DNA from: Piscinibacter sp. XHJ-5
GTDB lineage: Bacteria; Pseudomonadota; Gammaproteobacteria; Burkholderiales; Burkholderiaceae_C
DNA: 64,000 nucleotides
Assembly: GCF_029855045.1 (NCBI RefSeq)
Contig: NZ_CP123228.1
Location: 6,262,001 to 6,326,000 of the forward strand
Direction: 5' to 3'
The position numbers were made by a program, and so were the translations under genes. How positions within the stretch are numbered: the first letter of the stretch is position 1; every line of letters starts with the position of its first letter. Shown here piece after piece: positions 55,523 to 64,000 of the stretch. The notes below the pieces were generated by a model that saw only the letters and a program-made list of their open reading frames with translations, ran no database searches and had not been told where the DNA came from.

Positions 55523-55887
55523 GGAGGACGCCTGAGCTTCCAGCCGAAGGCCGCGCCGAGCAGCACCAGCGCCAGCGCGCTGGCCATCGCCAGCAGAGGG
55601 TCGAAGGCGCCGCCGCCGGTGCCGCTGCCGGTCTTCGGCGGCGGCGCCGCCACGCCGGGCACTCGCGCGGCCGCGGCGAGCGCCTGCCAGTCGGCCGCGC
55701 TGAACTGCGTCATCTTCGGCGCATCGGCGATGCCGTAGACACAGATCTCGCCGCCCGGCAGCTTGCAAAAGCGCTCCGCGGGACAAGCCTTGAGGATCTC
55801 CTGCGGCGCCTTGGTGCCGCATTGCGCGCCGGCGCTGCGCAGCACCTGCAGGGTCACGTCGGGATGCTTGGTGAGCTGTTCGGGCAT
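55519..55887 (-). CDS. Small Cys-rich protein with C-terminal anchor
   Basis: The product is 122 aa. Residues 15-55 contain four Cys (AGAQCGTKAPQEILKACPAERFCKLPGGEICVYG in parts). A Pro/Gly-rich linker and a C-terminal hydrophobic segment ending in WKLRR follow, i.e. tail-anchored. No N-terminal signal peptide is seen. Family not recognised. Translationally coupled to the DUF2784 gene. Confidence 0.75.
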   Translation of the reverse strand: MPEQLTKHPDVTLQVLRSAGAQCGTKAPQEILKACPAERFCKLPGGEICVYGIADAPKMTQFSAADWQALAAAARVPGVAAPPPKTGSGTGGGAFDPLLAMASALALVLLGAAFGWKLRRPP

Positions 55888-55978
55888 GGCACGCTCCCCG
55901 GTCGGCTGACTCGGGTCAATCTACACCCCGGTGGCCGGTTTGGACAGGTATGCTGGCCCCGTCCTGCCGGAGGTCCCG

Positions 55979-56611
55979 ATGACGAGCGCGGTTCACCACA
56001 TCACTCATCCGCTGGTCCAGCACAAGCTGACGCTGATGCGCCAGAAGGACCGCAGCACCAACAGCTTTCGCCGCCTGCTCAACGAGATCAGCATGCTGAT
56101 GGCCTACGAGGTGACGCGCGACATGCCCACGCAGCTGATCGAGATCGAGACGCCGCTCGAGACCATGCAGGCGCCGGTCATCGACGGCAAGAAGACGGTG
56201 TTCGTCAGCATCATGCGCGCAGGCGCCGGCTTCCTCGACGGCATGCTCAATGTCGTGCCGGGCGCGCGCATCGGCCACGTGGGCCTGTACCGCGACCCGA
56301 AGACGCTGGTCGCGGTGGAGTACTACTTCAAGATGCCGGCCGACATGCACGAGCGCGACGCCATCCTGCTCGACCCGATGCTGGCCACCGGCAACTCCGC
56401 GGTGGCCGCGGTCGATCGCCTGAAGGAGACCCGGCCACGCTCGATCCGCTTCGTGTGCCTGCTGGCCGCGCCGGAGGGGCTGCAGCACTTCCACGACCAG
56501 CATCCCGACGTGCCCGTCTACGTCGCCGCCGTCGACCGGCAGCTCAACGAGCACGGCTACATCGTGCCGGGCCTGGGCGATGCGGGCGACCGCATCTTCG
56601 GCACGAAGTGA
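55979..56611 (+). CDS. upp: Uracil phosphoribosyltransferase
   Basis: The product is 210 aa from ATG 55979, close to the usual 208. It has [15 protein letters not shown] at the start, the PRPP-binding loop [20 protein letters not shown] (in parts), the uracil-binding end [17 protein letters not shown]. It makes UMP from uracil. In URC organisms the nucleotide is the substrate for URC1, and this gene corresponds to URC6, so it links cytosine deamination to the breakdown route. Confidence 0.97.
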   Translation: MTSAVHHITHPLVQHKLTLMRQKDRSTNSFRRLLNEISMLMAYEVTRDMPTQLIEIETPLETMQAPVIDGKKTVFVSIMRAGAGFLDGMLNVVPGARIGHVGLYRDPKTLVAVEYYFKMPADMHERDAILLDPMLATGNSAVAAVDRLKETRPRSIRFVCLLAAPEGLQHFHDQHPDVPVYVAAVDRQLNEHGYIVPGLGDAGDRIFGTK

Positions 56612-56615
56612 GGCC

Positions 56616-58248
<1,633 letters not shown>

Positions 58249-58253
58249 GCGGC

Positions 58254-59297
58254 TCAGCGGGCCGCGCCGGCGTCGCGGAAGAAGCGCATGCGCTCCGCGT
58301 CGGCCGGGTGAGAGGCGATCGCGATCTCCAGGCCAGAGCGCTCGCGCGCCCCACCGTCGTCATGGCGCGCCATCGCCTCGAAGAACGCGACCATGACCGC
58401 CGGCGAGAAGCCCGCCGCCCGCAGCACGCGCACCGCCTCGGCGTCGGCCTCGCGCTCCGCGTCGCGCGAGTAGCCGGCCTGCCCCAGCCACACCGGCACG
58501 CTGGCGAGCAGCGAGCTGAAGTCGCCGACCACCAGGCCGGCGACGGTGCCCAGCGCGGCCACCTGCGCCAGCGCCCGCATGCCGTGCCGGTGCCGGAGAT
58601 GGCCGAGCTCGTGGCCCAGCACGCCGACCAGGATGGCTTCGTCGGCGCTCACGCGCTTGACCAGCTCGTCGGTCAACACCAGGGTGCCGCCGGGAAGCGC
58701 GAACGCGTTGGGACCGATGCGGCTCTTGCGGAACACGATGCGGTGCACAGGCACCTCGTGCGCCGGCAGCGCAGCGACGGCGCGCGCGAAGGCGCCGGCG
58801 ATGCGCTGCTGCTGCGCCAGGGGCAGCTCGCTCGGACGCATCAGGCGTTCGTCGATGGCCGCCAGCGCCGTTTCGCCGACCGACTCGTCCACCTCCGTCG
58901 GGAGCATCGTCAGGGCCGCTCTCGCCGCCCAAGGCACCCCCCACAGGTAGCCGGCGGCGAGCAGCAGCACGATGAGCACCATGCTGGCCAGGGTCCAGCG
59001 CCAGCTCTGCTGCGCCCGCACGACCAGCGATTCACGCGAGCCGACGGCATGCCGCCACGCGTCCCACGCGGCGCTGTCGCTGCAATGCAGCGACGCACCG
59101 TCCGCAAGATGGGCCACCCGCGGGCCGTGGCGGGTGCGCTCCGGCCAGCGGACCTCGTGCAGCGCCACGCTGCGCGACACGGTCGGGCCGTCGATCAGCA
59201 GGCGATCGCCCGCCGCCTGCAGGCGCACCGGATGGGCCCGCGCGCTGCGCCCGTCGAAGTAGTCGGCGGCGACCAGCGGGCCGGCGGATTCGCCCAC
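58254..59297 (-). CDS. M48-family membrane metallopeptidase
   Basis: The product is 347 aa from GTG 59297, five bases after the DUF898 stop. The first 95 residues are a soluble ligand-like domain (ADYFDGRSARAHPVRLQAAGDRLLI in parts), then a membrane helix (about 101-125), and the M48 catalytic domain with VGVLGHELGHLRHRHG (His229, Glu230, His233) and the third Zn ligand region SRDAEREADAEAV. The active site is complete. The DUF898-M48 pair is common and probably works on membrane proteins. Confidence 0.92.
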   Translation of the reverse strand: MGESAGPLVAADYFDGRSARAHPVRLQAAGDRLLIDGPTVSRSVALHEVRWPERTRHGPRVAHLADGASLHCSDSAAWDAWRHAVGSRESLVVRAQQSWRWTLASMVLIVLLLAAGYLWGVPWAARAALTMLPTEVDESVGETALAAIDERLMRPSELPLAQQQRIAGAFARAVAALPAHEVPVHRIVFRKSRIGPNAFALPGGTLVLTDELVKRVSADEAILVGVLGHELGHLRHRHGMRALAQVAALGTVAGLVVGDFSSLLASVPVWLGQAGYSRDAEREADAEAVRVLRAAGFSPAVMVAFFEAMARHDDGGARERSGLEIAIASHPADAERMRFFRDAGAAR

Positions 59298-59302
59298 GGC
59301 AC

Positions 59303-60496
59303 TCAGAGGCCGATGTCCAGCCCGAACAGGTCGCCCGCCGCGTCGCCGGCGGCCTCGCCCTCGGCGCCGCGCGCCTGGTCGATCAGGTCGTCGGGATCGA
59401 CCAGCGCCGTGACCGACACCGCCTCGATGCGCATGCGCTGGCTGGCCACGGCGGCGAACGGCCAGTACAGGCCGAGCGTCAGCGCGACCAGCAGCCAGTT
59501 CTTCAACGTGAGGCCGAACAGCGGCCAGAAGCGCAGCTGGCTGCCGAAGCGCATCGCCTCGTTGCCGGTGCGCGACCACAACAGGTTCTGCATGCGCGAG
59601 GTGAAATAGGGGCGCGGCACGAGTTGCATGGCCAGCAGCGTGGTGAAGGCCAGCACGAGGCCGATGACCATGGCCACCAGCGGACTGCTGCGGCCGCTTC
59701 CTCCCAGTGAGCTGCCCACGATGCCCAGCACGGCCACGACGCTGACCACCACGCCGACCAGCAGGCCGGCAGCGAGGGCGGCCCCGGCGGTCTTCAGGAA
59801 CACGAGGTAGAACGAGCCGCAGCTGGCCGTCAGCCGCGTCCGCCACGGGCCGAGCGCGTAGTGGTCGTGCTGGTACTTCTTCAGCTTCCACCACAGCCAG
59901 GGTGCGAAGGCGAGCGCCACCAGCGAGACGATCCCCATCAGCGCCGCGTACCAGGCCGGCGGCTGCTCGGGATCACTGACCGCGGCCAGGGCCGCGACGA
60001 TGGCGATCCCGGGCACGAACGCGGGCAAAAAGGCGGCGTAGGCATCGCCCAGGCTGCCCACGAAGCGAAAGCGCAGGCCACGCCAGCTGGTGTTGGCGAG
60101 GCGAAACTGCATCGAAGACCTGAGCAACGCCGGCCAGATCGCCGCCAGGATGATGAACGCGACCAGGCCCGCGACGGCCGAGAACCTGCCGGCCACCGAG
60201 TACAGCACCCCCATGACGGCGATGAGCACGTAGCCGCGCAGCATCGTCATCGGGTTGCCGTGGAAGTCGAGCGGCTGGCCGCCGACCAGCGTGTTGCCGT
60301 AGAAGTAGCGCAGCCTGCGCACCTTGGCCCAGGGGTAGTACACGCCCAGGGTGACGATCGTGAGCAGCAGGTTGACGATCCAGATGCGGAAGTACTCGCT
60401 GCCCGAGCCGGTGAAGCGAAAGTCCAGCCGATGTTCGCGCGGCGCCTCGAACGCCGGCTCGGCCCCGGCAGGGCCGATCCACGAGGGTTGACTCAT
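59303..60496 (-). CDS. DUF898 (YjgN-like) membrane protein
   Basis: The product is 397 aa with about eight hydrophobic segments. The family motifs occur twice: FTGSGSEYFRIWIVNLLLTIVTLGVYYPWAKVRRLRYFYGNT (in parts) near the N terminus and a second TLGLYWPFAAVASQRMR near 350. Function unknown. First gene of the pair with the M48 peptidase. Confidence 0.92.
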   Translation of the reverse strand: MSQPSWIGPAGAEPAFEAPREHRLDFRFTGSGSEYFRIWIVNLLLTIVTLGVYYPWAKVRRLRYFYGNTLVGGQPLDFHGNPMTMLRGYVLIAVMGVLYSVAGRFSAVAGLVAFIILAAIWPALLRSSMQFRLANTSWRGLRFRFVGSLGDAYAAFLPAFVPGIAIVAALAAVSDPEQPPAWYAALMGIVSLVALAFAPWLWWKLKKYQHDHYALGPWRTRLTASCGSFYLVFLKTAGAALAAGLLVGVVVSVVAVLGIVGSSLGGSGRSSPLVAMVIGLVLAFTTLLAMQLVPRPYFTSRMQNLLWSRTGNEAMRFGSQLRFWPLFGLTLKNWLLVALTLGLYWPFAAVASQRMRIEAVSVTALVDPDDLIDQARGAEGEAAGDAAGDLFGLDIGL

Positions 60497-60591
60497 CTTG
60501 CTTCCTGCGCCGCAGACCGCAGCGCGCCTCCTCCCGAGGCCACTCTACCACCGGGTCGTTCGCTAGAATGAATTCAAACAGGGACCACAGC

Positions 60592-61209
60592 ATGAAACTC
60601 ATCGGCTCGCTCAACAGCCCGTACGTGCGCAAGGTGCGCATCGTGATGGCCGAGAAGAGGCTCGACTACCAGCTCGAGATCGAAGACGTCTGGAACAGCG
60701 ACCGCATCGTCCATTCCAACCCTCTCGGCAAGGTGCCCTGCCTCGTCATGGAGGGCGGCGAGGCGGTGTTCGACTCGCGCGTGATCGTGGAATACGTCGA
60801 CACGCTGTCGCCTGTGGGCAAGCTCATCCCCGACCGCGGCCGCGAGCGCGCCGAAGTGCGCACCTGGGAAGCGCTCGGCGACGGCCTGCTCGACGCGGCC
60901 ATCCTGGCGCGGCTGGAGAACACCTGGAAAGGCCGCAGCGACGGCCAGCGCAGCCAGCCCTGGATCGACCGCCAGATGGGCAAGATCCACGCCTCGCTGG
61001 CGGCGATGAGCAAGGGCCTGGGCGACAAGCCGTTCTGCTCCGGCATCCATTTCTCGCTGTCGGACATCGCCGTGGGCTGCGCGCTGGGCTACCTCGACTA
61101 CCGCTTCGCCCACATCGATTGGCGTGGTGAGTACGCCAACCTGGCGAAGCTGAACGACAAGCTCTCCCAGCGGCAAAGCTTCATCGACACCGTGCCGCCT
61201 GCGGCCTGA
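60592..61209 (+). CDS. Glutathione S-transferase family protein
   Basis: The product is 205 aa from ATG 60592. The thioredoxin-like N-terminal domain has the active-site LIGSLNSPYVRKVRI with Ser11, the cis-Pro in GKVPCLV and the glutathione-binding FDSRVIVEYVD; the C-terminal helical domain has FSLSDIAVGCALGYLDYRF. It resembles small betaproteobacterial GSTs of unknown substrate. Confidence 0.94.
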   Translation: MKLIGSLNSPYVRKVRIVMAEKRLDYQLEIEDVWNSDRIVHSNPLGKVPCLVMEGGEAVFDSRVIVEYVDTLSPVGKLIPDRGRERAEVRTWEALGDGLLDAAILARLENTWKGRSDGQRSQPWIDRQMGKIHASLAAMSKGLGDKPFCSGIHFSLSDIAVGCALGYLDYRFAHIDWRGEYANLAKLNDKLSQRQSFIDTVPPAA

Positions 61210-61227
61210 AAGGCCGTGGGCCGGCGG

Positions 61228-61845
61228 CTATGCCGCCGTCAGCGTGACCTTGCGGTCGCGAAGATCGCGCTGGAGCTGACGGTACAGCTCGTGCATGCGC
61301 TCGCCGACCCCGCTCACCGTGATTTGCAGCGCTCCCGCCACTTCGGCGACGAGGAATCCCTCGGCCGTCCACTGCAGCAGCCGCCGATCGGCTTCGGCCA
61401 GCGCCGGCGCGTGGTGCGGGCCCGTCTCGAAGTGCGACTTCAGCTGGCGCGCGATCTGCGGGGTCATCGCCGATTCGCCGCGCAACAGCTGCTCGATGGT
61501 CTCGGGCAACGACAGCAGCGCGTCGGCCTGGGCAAAGTAGGCGTCGGCACCGTCACGCAGTGCTTCCATCACGCGCGGGTCGTCGGCCGACACCGCGAGC
61601 ACAAGAACCTGCGGACCGCCGTCGCGGCTGTTGCTGCGCAGGTCGCGCAACAGGGCTTTCACGTGCGCGGGCGGCAGCATGAGGTCGACCACCAGCGCAT
61701 CGGGCAGGCCAGGGGCGAAAAGCTCGCGCAGCGCGGGCAGACCCCCGGCCACGCCGCCCACGACGAGTCCGGGCGTCGCCGCAATGGCCTGCGCCAGGCG
61801 GGCGCCGACCTGCGGATCGCGATGCAGCAACACGACGGAACTCAT
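61228..61845 (-). CDS. Degenerate LuxR-type response regulator
   Basis: The product is 205 aa. A receiver-like domain (1-120) keeps Asp10 and phospho-acceptor Asp54 (LVVDLMLPP), but the invariant Lys is replaced (DAYFAQAD), so phosphorylation is uncertain. The C-terminal helix-turn-helix (LLQWTAEGFLVAEVAGALQITVSGVGERMHELYRQL in parts) is LuxR/NarL-like but divergent. No kinase gene is adjacent. Confidence 0.82.
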   Translation of the reverse strand: MSSVVLLHRDPQVGARLAQAIAATPGLVVGGVAGGLPALRELFAPGLPDALVVDLMLPPAHVKALLRDLRSNSRDGGPQVLVLAVSADDPRVMEALRDGADAYFAQADALLSLPETIEQLLRGESAMTPQIARQLKSHFETGPHHAPALAEADRRLLQWTAEGFLVAEVAGALQITVSGVGERMHELYRQLQRDLRDRKVTLTAA

Positions 61846-61943
61846 GCGCGACGATTCTTCCAGCGTCACCGGAGCGACACATCCCCCGACTCCGGGTGTT
61901 CGGCGCCGCCAGGGTTTGCCCAACGACCCCAGGGCGGCCGTCC

Positions 61944-62684
61944 CTACTTGTGAGCGGGTTCGGGCGCATCGTCGCCCAACCCGATCAGCGGCCACAACTG
62001 CGCCAACGTGAAGATATGGGCATTGGCATCGTTGCTCCATTCGACCCGCGGGCGCAGCACCTGCACCGTATGCATCCCGAGTTCGTTGCCCGCCTTGATC
62101 TCGGACACGGGGTTGTCGCCGACCACCAGCACGCGCTCGTGCTTGAATCCGTGGCGCTTGACGATGTCCGCGAAAACGACCTTCTTGCCGTGCGAAGCGC
62201 CGGCGACGTCGACGCGGTCGACGATGAACTCGTCGAACCAGGGCCGCATGCCCAGGACGTCGATCTTGCTTTCCTGCAGCTTCTGGAACCCCGAGGTGAC
62301 GAGGAAGCACGGCATGTGCGCGTGGATCAGGGGCACGAGATAGGCGTCGCGGTATGGGGCATAGCCGGACTCCTTCTTCACCTGTATCTCGGTAAACGCC
62401 TTCTTGCCGGCGTCGGTCATGTCCGCCGTGAAGTCATGGCTCTTCGCCACCGCGTCGAAGGCGGTGAACCAGCAAGCCGCGAAGGCGCGGGTGAGCTTGT
62501 CCATGTAGGGCTTGTCGGCCCGGTTCTGCGCCGAGACCTTCCCGAGGACGGCATCGAACGCCGGCTGAAAGAGATCTTCGCCGACCCGGGTCGCATCGGC
62601 CAGGGTGTTGTCGTGGTCGAAGATGACGGCGTCGAAGTGCAGACGCCTCGTGTCGCGTTGAGTCGCGGCGGGGGGCTTTTCCAA
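61944..62684 (-). CDS. HAD-superfamily phosphatase
   Basis: The product is 246 aa from a TTG at 62684, chosen because AAGGAG lies eight bases before it; upstream frame extension is of poor composition. HAD motifs: DHDNTLAD (motif I, Asp nucleophile and acid), VTSGFQKL (motif II), a conserved Lys region HGKKVVF, and VLVVGDNPVSEIKAG (motif III/IV). Probably hydrolyses a small phosphate ester; substrate unknown. Confidence 0.88.
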   Translation of the reverse strand: MEKPPAATQRDTRRLHFDAVIFDHDNTLADATRVGEDLFQPAFDAVLGKVSAQNRADKPYMDKLTRAFAACWFTAFDAVAKSHDFTADMTDAGKKAFTEIQVKKESGYAPYRDAYLVPLIHAHMPCFLVTSGFQKLQESKIDVLGMRPWFDEFIVDRVDVAGASHGKKVVFADIVKRHGFKHERVLVVGDNPVSEIKAGNELGMHTVQVLRPRVEWSNDANAHIFTLAQLWPLIGLGDDAPEPAHK

Positions 62685-62855
62685 AATGGGTTCTCCTTCG
62701 GATGGCTGGATGCGACGACTGCCGGGTCGCGCACGCAGCGTAGGCAGACGGCTCGACGGGCACATCAGTCAAATGCCGAGGAGCACCCCTTCTGATTTCC
62801 TAGGGCACCGCGCGCCATGCGGTCGCGAGCAGCTGCGCGCAGCTCGCGTCAGGCC

Positions 62856-63989
62856 TCAGTCGAGCGTCTGCCGGTAGCGCGCAAGCGCCAGCACGCCGGC
62901 CACCAGCAGGAACGCCAGCATCGGCCACAGCTCCGGCAGCAGCTGCACCAGGTCGCTCCCCTTGAGCATGATGCCGCGCACGATGCGCAGGAAGTGCGTG
63001 AGCGGCAGCACCTCGCCCAGCCATTGCGCCCACACCGGCATGCCGCGGAACGGAAACATGAAGCCCGACAGCAGGATCGACGGCAGGAAGAAGAAGAAGG
63101 TCATCTGCATCGCCTGCAGCTGGTTCTGCGCCAGCGTGGAGAAGGTGAAGCCCACGCTGAGGTTGGCAAGCATGAACACCCCGATCATCGCCATGAGCAG
63201 CGTGAAGCTGCCGCTCATCGGCACCTCGAACAGCAGCCATGCCGCCAGCAGGATCACGCCGAGCTGGATGTAGCCGATGACCACGTACGGCGCGATCTTG
63301 CCCAGCATCACCTCCACCGGCCGCACCGGCGTGGCAAGCAGGTTCTCCATCGTGCCGCGCTCGCGCTCGCGGGTCATCGCCAGGCCGGTGAGCATCACCA
63401 TCGTCATGGTGAGGATGGTGCCGATGAGGCCCGGCACGATGTTGTAGCGCGACAGGCCTTCCGGGTTGTAGCGGCGATGCACCCGCAGATCGAACGGAGC
63501 CGCGCCGGGCTGCAGGTAGGCCAGCGGCCCCACCAGGTCGGCGCGCAGCGCCTGCTGCGCCACCGCCTGGAGCGCGGCGATCGCGTTGCCCGAGGCCGAC
63601 GGATCGGTGGCGTCCACCGCGACCAGCAGCGCCGGCTTCTCGCCGCGCACCACGCGCTGGCTGAAGTCGGGCGGAATGGCCACCATGAATTGCACCTCGC
63701 CCGAGGCGATCAGCGTCTCCGCCTGCGCCTCGCTGTCGGCCAGCCGCGTGATGCGGAAGTAGCCGGTGTTCTGCAGCGCGGCGACCAGGCTGCGCGACAG
63801 CGGACCGTTGTCGTAGGCCACCAGCGTGGTCGGCAGCCCCTTCGGATCGGTGTTGATGGCGTAGCCGAACAGCACGAGCTGCAGGATGGGCACGCCGATG
63901 GCCATCGCGAAGGTCAGCCGGTCGCGCAGCATCTGCTGGAACTCCTTCAGGAAGATGGCCAGCGTGCGACGCAGCGAGAAGGCCTTCAT
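62856..63989 (-). CDS. ABC-2 type transporter permease (YhhJ/YbhR-like)
   Basis: The product is 377 aa. One N-terminal helix (about 20-45), a long periplasmic domain (about 50-175), then five helices with the ABC-2 signature LTGLAMTRERERGTMENLLATPVRPVEVMLGKI in parts. Such permeases form drug or small-molecule exporters with an ATPase and a membrane-fusion protein. Upstream, the four codons visible before the edge end in a TGA overlapping this ATG (ATGA), so an ATPase or second permease gene very likely lies just outside the window. Confidence 0.92.
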   Translation of the reverse strand: MKAFSLRRTLAIFLKEFQQMLRDRLTFAMAIGVPILQLVLFGYAINTDPKGLPTTLVAYDNGPLSRSLVAALQNTGYFRITRLADSEAQAETLIASGEVQFMVAIPPDFSQRVVRGEKPALLVAVDATDPSASGNAIAALQAVAQQALRADLVGPLAYLQPGAAPFDLRVHRRYNPEGLSRYNIVPGLIGTILTMTMVMLTGLAMTRERERGTMENLLATPVRPVEVMLGKIAPYVVIGYIQLGVILLAAWLLFEVPMSGSFTLLMAMIGVFMLANLSVGFTFSTLAQNQLQAMQMTFFFFLPSILLSGFMFPFRGMPVWAQWLGEVLPLTHFLRIVRGIMLKGSDLVQLLPELWPMLAFLLVAGVLALARYRQTLD

Positions 63990-64000
63990 CGCGCCGCGCC

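Overview
The window looks like a chromosomal segment of a GC-rich betaproteobacterium, most likely Burkholderiales (Comamonadaceae or Rhizobacter/Methylibium-like). This is inferred from gene content and order (rsmB-DUF4390-ntrY-ntrX, a KorAB-GltD set, tRNA-Phe beside an integrase), from very high third-position GC, and from the long antisense shadow frames that such composition produces. No species can be named from the sequence alone.

Region 1 (1-12.0 kb) is accessory DNA. Its leftmost kilobase carries, all on the minus strand, a gene cut by the window edge, a 63-nt degenerate tRNA-like unit, a complete 76-nt tRNA-Gly-like gene with an abnormal C33, an rrn-type boxA, and a compact unit made of a consensus-like promoter, a 51-codon ORF and a strong terminator. 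Then come three large plus-strand lipid-hydrolase-like genes (alpha/beta hydrolase, a patatin split by a large multi-pass membrane insert, and a double alpha/beta hydrolase with a membrane tail). An IS256-type transposase scar lies among them. A membrane/coiled-coil protein and a twice-frameshifted P4-type integrase follow, abutting tRNA-Phe. This reads as the decayed right half of a tRNA-Phe genomic island; its left end was not found.

Region 2 (12.1-31.6 kb) is mainly core. On the minus strand it holds rsmB-DUF4390-ntrY-ntrX. On the plus strand is folE with a BLUF photoreceptor. Minus-strand operons follow for a 2-oxoacid:ferredoxin oxidoreductase (two subunits) with a GltD-like Fe-S flavoprotein, and for lemA-unknown-cytochrome c-FCSD flavoprotein-AI-2E permease. 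A TSUP permease, a monooxygenase-ArsR pair, queC and proA complete it.

Region 3 (31.6-43.5 kb) has a PEBP protein, a GNAT enzyme coupled to a complete dipeptide/oligopeptide ABC importer (dppABCDF, with an attenuating hairpin after dppA), an auxin-efflux-type carrier, a probable pseudokinase with heptad-copy VRDTP repeats, and a UbiH-family hydroxylase.

Region 4 (43.6-49.7 kb) is a plus-strand cassette: SPFH-SHOCT protein, zinc-ribbon DUF4178 protein, DUF350 protein, membrane-embedded spermidine-synthase homologue, and a Tat/lipobox FAD amine-oxidase-like protein. It probably forms an envelope-associated polyamine-related system.

Region 5 (49.7-64 kb) has pepP, a GNAT enzyme and a pyrimidine block. 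The pyrimidine block contains the URC1-type GTP cyclohydrolase II homologue, URC4/DUF1688, upp and a cytosine-deaminase-like amidohydrolase; together they suggest cytosine deamination to uracil and breakdown by the URC route. A stand-alone atpE-like gene sits inside this block. DUF898 plus M48 peptidase, a GST, a degenerate response regulator, a HAD phosphatase and an ABC-2 permease reach the right edge.
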